A stretch of DNA of 64,000 nucleotides from Dugong dugon (Eukaryota > Chordata > Mammalia > Sirenia > Dugongidae): NCBI GenBank assembly GCA_030035585.1, contig CM057465.1, positions 29,592,001-29,656,000 of the forward strand, read 5' to 3'. Each line of letters begins with the position of its first letter. Positions within the stretch are counted from its first letter, which is position 1. Positions 44,435-56,413 of the stretch are shown in pieces. The position numbers were made by a program, and so were the translations under genes. A model generated the notes under the pieces. That model ran no database searches, was not told the origin of the DNA, and saw only the letters and a list, made by a program, of their open reading frames with translations.

Positions 44435-45192
44435 TGTTGTTAGTTGTTAACGTGCCATCGAGTCAGTTCCAACTTATAGTGATCCTATGTGCAACAGAAC
44501 AAAATAATGCATGGTCCTGTGCCATCCTCAGAGTTGTTATGCTTGAGTCCATTGTTGTAGTCACTGTGCCAATCCATGTCGTTCAGGGTTTTCCTCTTTT
44601 TTGTTGACCCTCTACTTTACCAAGCATGATGTCCTTCTCCAGGGACTCGTCCCTCCTAACAACATGTCCAGAGTATATGAGATGAATTCCTGCTATCCTT
44701 ATTTCTAAGGAGCATTCTGGCTGTACTTCTTCCAAGACAGATTTATTCATTCTTCTGGCAGTCCGTGGTATATTCAATATTCTTCACCGACTCCATAATT
44801 CAAAGGCATCAATTCACTGTCCAGCTTTCACATACATATGAGGTGATTGAAAACACCATGGCTTGGGTCAGATGCGCGTTAGTTCTTAAAGTGACATGCT
44901 TCCTTTTTAACACTTTAAAGAGATCTTTCACAGCAGATTTGCCCAATGTAATGCGTCTTTTGATTTCTTGACTGCTGCTTCCCTGGGCATTGATTGCGGA
45001 TCCAAGTAAAATGAAATCTTTTACAACGTCAATATTTTCTCCTTTTTTCATGGTGTTTCTTGTTGGTCCAGTTGTTAGGATTTTTTTTTCTTTATTTTGA
45101 GATGTAATTCATACTGACATCTGTGGTCTTTGATCTTCATTTGTAAGTGCTTCAAGTCCTCTTCCCTTTCAGCAAGCAAGGTTTTATCATCT
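44435..45192 (-). mobile_element. Second RTE LINE nested in the first, 5'-truncated, 9-bp TSD
   Basis: A new RTE 3' end starts at 44,435 ('gttgttagttgttaacgtg', 'catcgagtcagttccaac') in the middle of the outer RTE ORF and ends at 45,192 inside the RT region. CTTTCACTT flanks it at 44,426-44,434 and 45,193-45,201; the outer RTE continues right after. Same orientation as its host. Frames at 44,583-44,777 and 44,809-45,051 are parts of its RT C-terminal region. Confidence 0.92.
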
Positions 45193-45873
45193 CTTTCACT
45201 TGAGCTACCCTACATTCAAGAGCAAGTTTCAGAGTATCTTCTGACATCTATTTTGATTTATTTTTTCTTTCTTCTCTTTTTAATGACCACTTGCTTTCTT
45301 CATGTATGAGGGTCCTTGATGTCATTCCACAATTCCTCTTGTCTTCAGTCATTAGTGTTTAATGAGACAAACTATTCTTGAGATGGTCTTTAAATTCAGG
45401 TTGCATATACTCAAGGTCATACTTTGACTCCCCTGGAATTTTTCTAATTTTCTTCAGCTTCAACTTGCACTTGCATATGAGCAATTGATGATCTGTTCCA
45501 CAGTCAGTCCTTGGCCTTGTTCTGACTAATGATATTGAGCTTTTAAATCTTCTCTTTACACAGAAGTAGCCAAATTGATTCCTGTGTATTCCATCTGGTG
45601 ATGTCCACGTGTATAGTCACCGTTCACATTGCTGAAAAAGTTATTTACAATGAAGAAGTCATTGGTCTTGCAAAATTCTATCTTGCCATCTCCAGCATTG
45701 TTTCTATCACCAAGGCCATGTTTTCCAACTACTGATCCTTCTTTGTTTCCAACTTTTGCATTCCAGTAATTATCAATACAACTTGATTGCATGTTTGATC
45801 AATTTTGGACCGCAGAAGTTGGTAAAAATCTTCAATTTCCTCATTTGGGGCATTAATGGTTGGTGTGTAAATT

Positions 45874-46197
45874 TTAATAATTAACTGGTCTTCCTCGTAG
45901 GCATATAGATATTATCCTACCACTGACAGTGTTGCACTTCAGGATAGATCTTGAAATGTTCTTTTTGACGATAAATGCAACACCATTCCTCTTCAGTTTG
46001 TCTTTTCCCACATAGTAGACCATATGGTAATCTGATTCAAAATGGCCAATACCAGTCCATTTCAGCTCACTAATGCCTAGGATATCAATGTATATGCGTT
46101 CCATTTCATTTTTGATGAGTTCCAATTTTCCTAGATTCATACTTCGTACGTTCCATGTTCTTATTATTAATGGGTGTTTGCAGCTGTTTCTTCTCAT
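45874..46197 (-). pseudogene. RTE ORF, AP-type endonuclease N-terminal part (outer element)
   Basis: 107-codon frame starting MRRNSCKHPL, with WNVRSMNLGKL near residue 15, GISELKWTGIGHFESDYHMV near residue 40 (E is the metal ligand) and 'GVAFIVKKNI' near residue 72. It aligns with the + strand frame at 15,241-15,531. Downstream the frame is broken. This domain nicks target DNA to prime reverse transcription. Confidence 0.85.
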
Positions 46198-46573
46198 TTT
46201 CAGTCATGCCACGTCAGCAAATGAGATCCCGAAAGCTTGACTCCATCCATGTCATTAATGTCGACTCTACTTTGAGGAGGCAGTTCTTCCCCAGTCCTCT
46301 TTTGAGTGCCTTCTAACCTGAAGGGCTCATCTTCAGGCATTGTATCAGACAATATTCCGCTGCTATTCATAGGGTTTTCACTGGCTAATTTTTTCAGAAG
46401 TAGAACACCGGGTCCTTCTTCCTATTCTGTCTTAGTCCAATAGCTCAGCTGAAACCTGTCCACTATAGGTGACCCTTTTGGTATTTGAAATACTATTGGC
46501 ATTTCTTCCAGCATCACAGCAACATGCAAGTCACCAGAGTATGACATATTGACAGATGAGAGGAGATTTTGAC

Positions 46574-46979
46574 AGTAGTGTAATTTAAAAAAATGTTTAT
46601 TAAAATATTTTCTCCAAATAAAATTCTCTAAATCCCTGACAATGAAGTTGATAGATGGAAGTTATTTTACATCCTATAGGAAAATATTTTAAAACACTTT
46701 CGTAGGTAGTTAAGTATCTATACAACTATTAGGAGTTCTGTACAAAACCTTATTACAAATATCCGATTTCAAATAGGGCAATAAAATCTCACTATAGCTG
46801 GCTGGTGTAATTCTAGATTCTTTAGAATGATTTGCTTCATTCAGCTTCGGCTCTGGACCTCACAAAAATAATTACTCTTTCTTCCCTGAAATACATAGGT
46901 TGATGTCTTGTTGCTGTAATTACGGTATGCCTCATCCCATAGTACATATATTCTTATTTTCTTTTTATCAATATCTTGT
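46574..46979. other. Short AT-rich gap between RTE copies
   Basis: No feature recognised. Confidence 0.45.
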
Positions 46980-46997
46980 TTTTTGTTGTTGTGGTGG

Positions 46998-47288
46998 TTA
47001 GGTGCAGTCAAGTTGGTTCTGACTCATAGCAACTCCATGCACAACAGAACAAAACACTGCCCAGTCCTGTGCCATCCTCACAATCATTGTTATGCTTGAG
47101 CCAGTTGTTGAAGTCACTATGTCAATCCATCTTGCTGACGGTTTTTGGCATTTTCTCTGACCCTCTACCTTATCAAGCATGATGCCCTTCTCCAGGGACT
47201 GGTCCCTCCTTATAACATGTCCAAAGTAAGTGAGACAAAGTTTCGCTATCTTTGTTTCTAAGGAGCGTTCTGGCTGTACTTCTTCCAA
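46998..47288 (-). pseudogene. RTE ORF C-terminal fragment (third element)
   Basis: 96-codon frame. LTYFGHVIRRDQSLEKGIM and 'VEGQRKCQKPSARWIDIV' match the C-terminal end of the RTE polyprotein also seen at 41,374-41,619 and 44,583-44,777. The end of the frame lies at the element 3' end. Confidence 0.75.
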
Positions 47289-47833
47289 GACAGATTTGTT
47301 TGTTCTTCTGGCAGTCCATGGTATAGTCAGTATTCTTCGCCAACACCATAACTCAAATCCATCATTTCTTCTTCAGTCTTCCTTATTTGTTGTCCAGCTT
47401 CCACACGCATATGAGGCGATAAAAAGTATCATGGCTTGGGTCAGGCGCGCTTTAGTCCTCGAGGTGACATCTTTGCTTTTTAACACTTTAAAGAGGTCTT
47501 TTGCAGCAAATTTACCCAGTGCAATACATGATTTGATTTCTTGACTGCTGCTTCCATGGGCATTGATTGTGGATCCAAGTAAAATGAAATCCTTTACAAC
47601 CTAAATATTTTCTCCTTTATTCCTGATGTTTCTTATTGGTCCAATTGTGAGGATTTTTTTTTCTTTATTTTGAGGTATAATTCATACTGAAAGCTGTGGT
47701 CTTTGATCTTCATTAGTAAGTGCTTCAAGTCCTCTTTGCTTTCAGCAAACAATCTGCATACTGAAGGTCGTTAATTAGTCTTCCTCCAATCCTGATGCCA
47801 TGCTTTCTTCATGTAGTCCACTTCTCAGATTAT

Positions 47834-48106
47834 TTACTCAGCATACAGATTGAATACATAAGGTGAAAGGATACAACCCTGACAAACACAGTTCCTGATT
47901 TTAAACCATACAGTATCCCCTTGTTCTGTTGGAATGACTGCCTCTTGGTCTATGTTCAGGTTGCACAGGAGCACAATTAAGTGTTCTGGAATTTCCATTC
48001 TTTGCAACGTTATCCATAATTTGTTATGATCCATGCAGTCGAATGCCTTTGCATACTCAATAAGACACAGATAAACATCTTTCTGGTAGTCTCTGCTTTC
48101 TGGCAA
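47834..48106 (-). pseudogene. RTE reverse transcriptase fragment (third element)
   Basis: 90-codon frame with RT motif A (LIEYAKAFDCMDHNKLW, residues ~15-31) and the motif B region (QGCILSPYVFNLYAE, residues ~76-90). The first, normally catalytic aspartate of motif A reads E here. The YADD box lies beyond the frame. Remnant. Confidence 0.85.
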
Positions 48107-49335
48107 GATCTATCTGACACTGGCAACGATGTAGTTCATTCCACGACCTCTTCTGAATCTGGCTTGAATTTCCAGCCTTTACCTGTCGACGTGCTGCTGC
48201 AACTCTTTGAATTATCTTCAACAAAATTTTACTTGCAGGTGATATTAGCAATATTGCTCAATTATTTGCACATATTGTTTGACCACCTTTCTTTGGAATG
48301 GGCACGAATACAGATCTCTTCCAATCAGTTGGCCAGGTAGCTGTCTTACAAACTTCTTGGCATAGACAAGCGATCGCTTCCAGCATTGCGTCTATTTGTT
48401 AAAATATATCAGTTGGTATGCTGTCAGTTTCTGGAGCCTTGTTTTTTGCCAATGTCTTCAATGCAACATGACTTCTTCCTTCAGTACCATCGATTCTTGA
48501 TCATATACTGCATACTGAAATGGTCAGATGTCAACCAATTCTTTTTGGTACAACAACTCTGTAGTCTTTCCTTTTTCTTTAATACTTCCAGAATCACTCA
48601 GTAGTTGCCCATAGAATCCTTCAATATTGTCACTTGAGGCTAGAATTTTTCATTCAACTCTTCCAGCTTGAGAAATGCAGAGCATGTTCTTCCCTTTCGG
48701 TTTTCTAACTCTAGGCCTTTGCACGTTGATTATAATACTTTACTTTGTCTTCTTGAGCTGCTCTTTGAAATCTCCTGTTCAGCTCTTCTACTTCATCATT
48801 TTTTCCATCCACTTTAGCTACTCTACATTCAAGAGCAAGTTTTAGAGTCTCTTCTGACATCCAGTTGGTCTTTTCTTTCTTTCCTGTCTTTTTAATGACC
48901 TCTTGCTTTTTTTTTATATATATGATGTCCTTGGTGTCATTTCACAACTTGTCTGGTCCTCAATCAGTATTGTTCAATGAGTTAAATCTATTCTTGAGAT
49001 GGTCTCTAAATTCAGGTGAGATATACTCAAGGTCGTACTCTGGCTCTTGTGAACTTGTTTTAATTTTCATGTCCAACTTGAACTTGCATAGGAGCAATTA
49101 ATGGTCTGTTCCACAGTCAGTTCTTGGTCTTGTTCTGAGTGATGATATTGAGCTTCTCCATAGTCTCTTTCCACAGATGTAATCAATTTGATTCCTGTGT
49201 ATTCCATCCAGTGAATCCCAGGTTATAGTCACCTTTTACGCTGTTGAAAAAAGGTATTTTGAATCAATAAGTCATTGGTATTGCAAAATTTTATCATGTG
49301 AGCTCTGACATCATTTCTGTCACTAAGGCCATATT

Positions 49336-49589
49336 GGAATTTAAAGAATCAATTAAAAATCTACACTGTATATAAAACTTTTGTTGATAAATTCCTTTAA
49401 TGGAAATAATTGTTCCTGTCTCAGAATTTCTAAACTTGAAAGAAATATTTTTATTATAATGCTAATTTCATTTAGTCTTTTAGAGTCCTTAGCTGTTTAT
49501 ATGAGTGTTTCACATAGCTTTTACACGTAGTTAGTATTTACAGTGTGAATTATGTGCTACTCATAAATTTCCTCCTTATAAAAGTAATT
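49336..49589. other. AT-rich gap
   Basis: No feature recognised. Confidence 0.4.
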
Positions 49590-50420
49590 GTATGCTCTGT
49601 TCATTTTATCATAAAAATTTTTTTAAGTTGCATTTATTTCAGCTTCCCAGAGTTATCTTTGTAAGTTTTCCTTTTCATTTTTTTCTGTCATTCTGTATAC
49701 ATATACATAAATACCAACATAATAAAATGGAGATCATATGGCATATACAAAATTTTTTAGCCTTTTTCCCTTAACATATTTGAATGAATATATTCCTTTA
49801 TCTTTAAATATTTATTTAGAATATGATTTTTAACAATTATGTGAATATCCATATGAAGTGTGTGTCTTATTTAATTGGTCTCTGGAGATTTAACAGATTG
49901 TTAAGCTTTATAATTTTTATATAAAATTAATTCAATATAATTATACATAAATTTTTGTACTATTTTTAATAATTTTTTTCTAAGAATTTGTTCCTAGATA
50001 TGAAAGTTTCAAAACTTTTAAATTTATTGCCATTTTGTTCTCCAAAAACCTTTATTCTACTTTGTATTCAAACTATTATATGGTTCTGTATCTTATCAAC
50101 TCTCTGCAACAATGACAAAGAGGCAGAAGTTTGTTTTAAACAATCTATGGCTCTTTGTGAATTCTCTCTTTATAGTATTTACCTTTTTCCCTATTGGTGA
50201 GTTTATCAAAATGCACTGAATGTTCTTTATATGTTGATTATAGTAAACATTTTGTTTTGTTCCTCAGGTATTACAAATATTTTCTTAACTTTTTCATTTG
50301 CTTTTTACTTTTCTTCTCAGACAATCTTTTTAATTTCACTAATCAAACAAACAAAAAACTCATCACTTTGGTTGTCTAACATCTTTTACGTGAAACAAAA
50401 AATGCTAGATCTTGGAGGAC
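49590..50420 (-). mobile_element. Possible old L1 3' fragment
   Basis: Text such as 'ggagatcatatggcatatac', 'cccttaacatatttgaatg' and 'cattttgttctccaaaaacc' is of the kind found in reversed old L1 3' regions. Very diverged, so low confidence. Confidence 0.3.
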
Positions 50421-52880
50421 AGAGTTCCAATATAATTTAATTTCTATTCCTTATAACAATAACACCAGCAAAAATAATCATTGAATGAATAAATAAAAGA
50501 ATGAATGACTGATTGCATGATTTGTTTTCGTCTGATGGTTGTTTAGAGAGCCCACTAAATATAGGGAAATTGAACTTGCAATCCTAACTGATCAAAATCT
50601 TAGCTGAAAATGAAGGCATCTTCATTTTTGCTTGCATTATGCTCTTAAAACAAAAAATTGAGGATAATGTTGCCTGGTCTTACATTTCAAAAACAAGTGA
50701 AGATTTTAAATGTCATTGGAGGCATTATTACACATATATATTTTGAAACACTATGCAAATGTATGTATGTAAGTAAAAAAAAATTACTAAATATTTTTTG
50801 TATAGCTGATAGAATTATATTTACCATATAAATACCTGAGAAGCTAAAGTGTTGAAATGCTTGCTTGAAAATAATAAGCATATGGGAATTAAGACACTGA
50901 AGGAAATGACCAGAAAGAGATGTTATGTCCTATGCCATGTAATAATTTTAAAACTAGCAGAAAAGGTAGACAGATAGTTAAAAAAAATTTTAGCCATAGC
51001 TAAAATGAAGGTATTTCAAAGTTCATGGAAGTACATGAGTAAGTTAGAAATATATACAAAATAGGATAAAATGTGACTCATCATTTGAAAATGCAAAGTA
51101 TCATATCTGGAGAAAAATAGTTTGAAAATACATGTTTGCTACTGAGACAACTTAGAAATCAGCAACCTGAGTAATGTTGAAAAAAATCAGAGTGCAAATT
51201 AAATATGAGCATATATTTTTAGTGTGATAATACAATCACAGAGCTATCTATTATGCTTTGGATATGGTTCAAAAATCTTTAAGATGGTTTACAAAACTTT
51301 TGCAATCTGCCTCCTGCAAATTTCTACTACTTATCGTCTTTACTCCCCCTTTGAAGTATAAAGAATGATTCCTCAGTTTCTTGCCTGTGCGATAGGTTAA
51401 TTTTCTAATCAGAGTGAATGATAGTGTTTTCTAAATAAGGATCATGGGTTAGGAGAATAAGGTTTTGTGGATTACACATGAGTTAAGTTTTGTATATGCT
51501 GAGTATGAGTTGGCAACCTGGAAAATCTAATTGTGATACCCAGGGATAAGATAAGTATATAAACCTGGAAAACAAGAGTTGAATTCTGGACTTGACATAA
51601 GCTTTGGTAGTGATTTACTTCAAAAGTTTAGAGGAAGAAAATCTGATATTTAATGGGTATCTTGGCCATACACAAAGGCTTTCTTCTGAAAGGATGGGTT
51701 TGCATCATACCTATTACTAATTATTTTTACTATCTTCCTTGAATAGAGGATTGCAACTGGATTTTCTTTGGGAGCAATCACAATGCAGATGGAGATAGTA
51801 TGGGGATCCAAAATCAATCCCAGTGTGTATCCTGCTTTGCCTTAATGAATAGGAGTGTGTGGACTTGCTTGGAAATGGGAACTTGCCACACTTGCAGCAT
51901 ATGTCCATCTGAAAGGCAAGATATACTGCCCCTTTGATATTATTGTGCCTAATGATTTAACCATTAATTTTTCTTCAGTGAGAAAGAGAAAGACTTTAAT
52001 TTTTTTACAGATTTTTTTCTAAGAAGTTGTTAATAAATTACAAATAATGCCTTGTCCATCAATATACTTACTCTTCAAATAGTTATTTTCTCATTTTTAA
52101 ACATAAGGAAAACATTTATCAATGTGATTAGTATATTTTTTGTTTATTTACTCACATCATATTCATGTGCAACTTTAAAATTTGTATAATAGAAAGGACT
52201 TCACTTGCCCTAACAGGTTTATAAGATTTACTTCTTTATTTTTTATGTGCTACCAAAATAATTTTTTTCTTTTCCATTTCCTACTATGTTTTTAAAAAGA
52301 GATGACAATTTCTAAATGCATTTATTTAACTCCAGTGTATCAGACATATTCATCGTTGACTAGAAAGCATCCTTCTGAAAATAAATCTTATTTGGCATAA
52401 GAGGTCATTATTATTCTATATTTTCAGGTTCAGGATATGATTTATTTCAGAACCTGATTTTCTTACCATATGGATAAAGGTTGTGTTCAGTTTATTGATA
52501 ATGTTTATTTTATTCAGAATGAGTTCCATAAATAGAATGATCGCAGTTGGAAGAAATCCCACAGCATCATCTTATCTTTCCTTCTGCCTCTAAGTACTTA
52601 AACTATAAGTTCCTAAAAAAATTTTCTTTTTTTCAATAAAAATCTGTACCCACTTGCTCCATTTTACTTCCCCAAAAACATATTTATTTGAGAATTAGTT
52701 TATTTCTTAAAATTGGCAGATTTTAAATTTCTAATTTAATAGATTTACTCAAGTATATTTTAATTTCTAATTTTATTAAGGTCAGATAGTAAATATATTT
52801 CATCATTTCTACTGGTGATTGACCTTTAAGATAATTATTTATACAGTATGTGTATGTGTATATATATATACATATAAAAT
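50421..52880. other. AT-rich sequence; possible L2 scrap at 51,250-51,370
   Basis: No gene. 'aagatggtttacaaaacttt' and 'gcaatctgcctcctgc' near 51,280-51,320 resemble reversed L2. An alternating purine/pyrimidine TA run lies at 52,855-52,875. Confidence 0.4.
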
Positions 52881-53076
52881 AGGAGCCCTGGTGATGCAAC
52901 TTTCAAGCTCTTGGCTGCTGACTAAAAGGTTGGTAGTGTGAATCCACCAGCTGCTCTGAGGGAGAAAAAGATCTTCTATAAAGAGCACAGCCTAGGAAAC
53001 CCTATGGGGCAGTTCTACTATGTTATATAGGATTTCTATGAGTTGGAACTCACTTGATAACACACAACAACAACAG
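52881..53076 (+). mobile_element. AfroSINE (long form) with RTE-type tail
   Basis: 'aggagccctggtgatgcaac' to 'cttgataacacacaacaac'. The tail is CAA-rich like that of RTE rather than T-rich. Confidence 0.9.
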
Positions 53077-53639
53077 ATATGGTTCCTAGTTTTGTTGCAC
53101 TTCGAGAAGGTCAGACTTTGGGGGATGAGAGTATTTTAAAAAGGTGATCCAGAAATCAATAGGATGGTACTGGTTATCTATTAGACCCTAGAAGACAGCA
53201 GTCACTGACTGGTGTTTGAAAGGATCCCTGACAAATTATATAAATACATATATGCAAATATTTAAATATTTATATATTATGCAAATACACACATAAGTAC
53301 ATATATATGCTACATATTTCTTTTAAAAATTTTCATATTCTTGGTATATGTATTCTTTATTTTTGTTAATCATTATTTTGTAAAATAACAGTAATAGTAA
53401 GAGGAAGATTTTTTTATTATTACATTTTCTTAAGCTTATTTTGGCACTTCCATTCTAATTTTATTTTATTCTTTTTTTTCTAATTAATTACTTAGTACAT
53501 TGATTTGCATATCTGAAGACCTGGAGAGTAGATGCTATCAAATCCACAGGATTTCCTCTCTTCCCGGAAGTGATTTCATATGAAGCATCACTGAAGGAAC
53601 CAAAAGGAAGCAAGCCTCTCCAATATCCAAGCAACTGTT
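53077..53639. other. AT-rich sequence
   Basis: No feature recognised; TA-rich at 53,240-53,330. Confidence 0.4.
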
Positions 53640-53830
53640 TGAAAAGTAGAATTATCCTATTTGCCTGCTGTTTCATTAATAATAATAATAATAACAGTAA
53701 TAAACTGAGAACCTAAAACATGCAACGCACAATAACAAGTATAGTACATTTTATTTTCATTGAAACTTGACAAGAACCTTTGGAAGTAGAGAGTATTATT
53801 CCTATTGCTAAGACTTTACAACATTCACAT
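53640..53830 (-). mobile_element. Possible MIR-like SINE
   Basis: (AAT)n at 53,677-53,692, then 'gcaacgcacaataacaagta', 'tcattgaaacttgacaagaa' and 'gagagtattattcctattg', in the order of a reversed MIR. Weak. Confidence 0.4.
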
Positions 53831-54138
53831 GCTTGATCAATGTTAATTAAGACTGTCTTACATTGAAATGACACGACTAGCTATAAAAATACATAACAGT
53901 TCTGATACATGAAGGCCTAGCTGGTGCTTCCTAGCAGGTGAAGCCCTAAGGATGCCTAAATGAACTCAGGCATTTTGGAATTCAAACTGTATGTTCGTTC
54001 ATGCTTATCTCTGTAAGTATCTAAAAACTTGACTCCATAATATTTCTTCTGAATTTAGCAACTTATGGTTTATCTTAGTTCTTCAGAGGAACACTGAGGT
54101 AATTAAAGGTGATAATTAGAGTCTATATACCTGACTTC

Positions 54139-54211
54139 AGTGTTTCATTCTGTTGTACATAGGGTCACTGTGAGTTGGAAACGACTTGACGGCACCTCAC
54201 AACAACAAAAA
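54139..54211 (+). mobile_element. Severely 5'-truncated RTE 3' end with TSD
   Basis: 'tgtttcattctgttgtacat', 'gggtcactgtgagttgg' and 'gacggcacctcacaacaac' equal the last ~75 bp of RTE as at 58,850-58,925. Flanks at 54,126-54,138 and 54,212-54,224 match at 11 of 13 positions. Confidence 0.8.
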
Positions 54212-54224
54212 CATACCTGACCTC

Positions 54225-55379
54225 ATTTTGGGCCAGCACTAATCTTACCTTTAAAATATTTGAACTTAATATTAGGGAATAATGATCATTTTTCTATCTA
54301 AAAAGTAAAAACAAAGACAGACGCTGGTGGTTAGAAATTAGCACAATTGATACGATCTTTATCAAATGAATTTTTCATTCAATTGTACTGTGCATAGTAA
54401 ATAACTATTAATTTTCTCTCCCCAAACACTTAGATTTTTTTCTTCTAAATTTATATTTCTTATTGGTCAGAAAAATTGTAATGCCTTTTGAATAAACAGT
54501 AAGTCTATGAAGTTAGAGATTAAAATTGTATTTGCAATCAACCTTTAGAATTAGCTGTAATTAATAAGAAAAGCAGATTCATAATTTTGAAACTATTGAT
54601 AATATCTTTTCATATATCACTTTCATCATGAACGTGGTATTAATTATGCTATAATTGCTGGTTAAACATTTCTGTACATGTGATTATATTGTAATTTTAG
54701 CTAAAGATGTTTACACCAAATATGGAAGGCTATTACTGTGTAATTAGATATTTTCTCCACCACTATATTGCATATTTATATAGTTAACAAATTGTCGGCA
54801 TAAAAATTACCATATAAATATGTGTATTTATAAAAATATTTTAGAGTAAACTATGTAGTTGATATAAGGGATGTTATTATTACTTAAGATAACTTAGAAG
54901 AATTTCACTTAAAATCAAATGCAATTTTCCTAAGAAATTATGTTTTAGAAACATTTTATGTTCATGAGATGCTCTTATTTTCTTGCAGATTACTGACTTG
55001 CAAATTGAGTAGACTCTTGTCATTTATAAGGTAAATATCCTAAGAATGTTGATACTGTCCAAATACATACAAAGCCAATGTAACATTTTATTTACCAATA
55101 AAATGCATCTGAAATATATTGGGGAAAAAATAAGCAAACTCTGTAGACTCTCAATGATTTTATGAACGTAAGGCTAAAGTGATTTATAGACTATAGAAAT
55201 ATATTCTGAATGAGGATCTCACTGAAACCATTTCCTGTATCTCTTCATTTAATTTTAATAGTGCCTATGAATTACTCATAACCTAGATGAACAATTGCCA
55301 AATTAGACATTCCTGCCTTTGTTTTATATTAAACTTGTATTTTCTAGCTAAGAACCATTACTATATGGGCCTTACTTGA
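54225..55379. other. AT-rich sequence
   Basis: No gene. 54,975-55,030 looks superficially like an exon ('tttcttgcag' ... 'aaggtaaat') but has no support; see rejected items. Confidence 0.4.
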
Positions 55380-55910
55380 ACAAATACTATAGGGTGCTTA
55401 CTAGGGGCCAAGTACTGTTCCAGGTTCCGTGGTTAGATGTGTTATCTGCCCTCATGAAGCTTACATTCATTTGTTCTTCTCTTCCATTACCGCACTAGCA
55501 ATTTGCTTTGTATTGTGTTTTTCATAAAATCCAAACATCTTACCATTGCTCCTAATGTCTTACATGAGCTATCTGCTTCCTTCTCCAATCTCATCTATTA
55601 CTGCTTCCTCTGTGCACCTCTAACTCCAGCCTTCCATTCCCTTACAGCAACACAAACAAACATGCTTAACCTTTTCTTGCCTCTGTTCCCTTTGGTTAGA
55701 GTTTTCTTTCTCAGCTCTTTTCATAGCCGGGTTATTTACACCATTCAAGTCTCAGCTCAAATCTCACATCCTCACCGAGGTCTTCATTAACTCTCTACAG
55801 GGGTACCCTACTCCCACTATACCACTGTGTCCTTTACTTAATGTTTAGCACAATGTATGTATCTGTTTCTGTCTCTGTCACTCTGCCATCTAAGAATGTA
55901 ATCTGAAGAA
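55380..55910 (-). mobile_element. L2-like LINE fragment and adjoining old repeat
   Basis: 'gccctcatgaagcttacatt' (55,451-55,470) belongs to an old mammal-wide repeat. 55,600-55,800 ('caagtctcagctcaaatctc', 'ccgaggtcttcattaac') is the reversed L2 3' wording. Confidence 0.55.
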
Positions 55911-56317
55911 AAAAGAAAATATATGAAACACTCAATAAATAATTATTTGATTAATGAACAAATAAGTAGAAGCTAGCTAGAAAAAAAAATGTTCCATAAT
56001 TTTTTTTTTTTTTTTTAGAAATGTTGCTTGCTATGCCTTGGAGATTCACAATAGAAATTAGCATATTAAAGTCTCTGCATATTTTTGTAGTAAAGAAACG
56101 TGTTTTATTTTGTTTGACCCAGAGTTTCTCAAGCTGTTTTCAACGTGCAACTTATTTTGTTTCTTGTTTTCACGTAGTACCTATTAACATCTTTCTCAGT
56201 TATTGTTCTTTGGGACACTTGATGGTAAATATTAGTCTTTTCTTATCCTATTGAAATTTTTATAAGCCGAAAATAATTTAAATAAGCATTCTAATAAATA
56301 TTTGAAAATAAAATATT
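55911..56317. other. AT-rich sequence with facing A-run and T-run
   Basis: An A-run at 55,981-55,989 and a long T-run ending at 56,017 could pair. Nothing else. Confidence 0.4.
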
Positions 56318-56413
56318 TGATTGACATTTTTTCTTTAAACGGATTACTTGGGCTGAACCACTAATCTGGTAGCGCTTTTAAAAAACAATAAGGAAGGTTA
56401 AGGAATTGTCTAA
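56318..56413. repeat. 96-bp direct repeat, copy 1
   Basis: Ungapped match to 57,382-57,477 with 10 mismatches in 96 positions by hand count. Not a repeat family that I recognise. Confidence 0.95.

Larger units (their letters stand above)
41359..46565 (-). mobile_element. Near full-length RTE LINE with 8-bp TSD (outer element)
   Basis: Read on the - strand, the element starts near 46,565, passes through a 5' region and one long ORF homology (AP-type endonuclease then reverse transcriptase), and ends at 41,359 in a short CAA-rich tail. 'attftgac'-type flanks are exact: ATTTTGAC at 41,351-41,358 and 46,566-46,573. Two later insertions lie inside: the LTR/MAGE composite (42,090-43,340 plus 5-bp TSD) and a second RTE (44,435-45,192 plus 9-bp TSD). 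Without them it is ~3.2 kb, about the full length of such elements. The ORF is broken by many stops and frameshifts. Confidence 0.92.
46980..49335 (-). mobile_element. Third RTE LINE, 5'-truncated, ~2.36 kb
   Basis: The 3' end is at 46,980 ('gttgtggtggttaggtgcag', 'acaacagaacaaaacactgc'). It runs through the RT region (47,800-48,300) into the endonuclease C-terminal region, stopping near 49,335 ('cactaaggccatatt'). Same orientation as the outer RTE. Several small deletions, for example near 47,750. No TSD was found by eye. Confidence 0.92.

Noticed and set aside
54975..55030. Possible small exon ('tttcttgcag' ... 'aaggtaaat')
   Set aside because: Splice-like ends alone are common by chance. 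There is no coding sense or partner exon, and no way to test it here.
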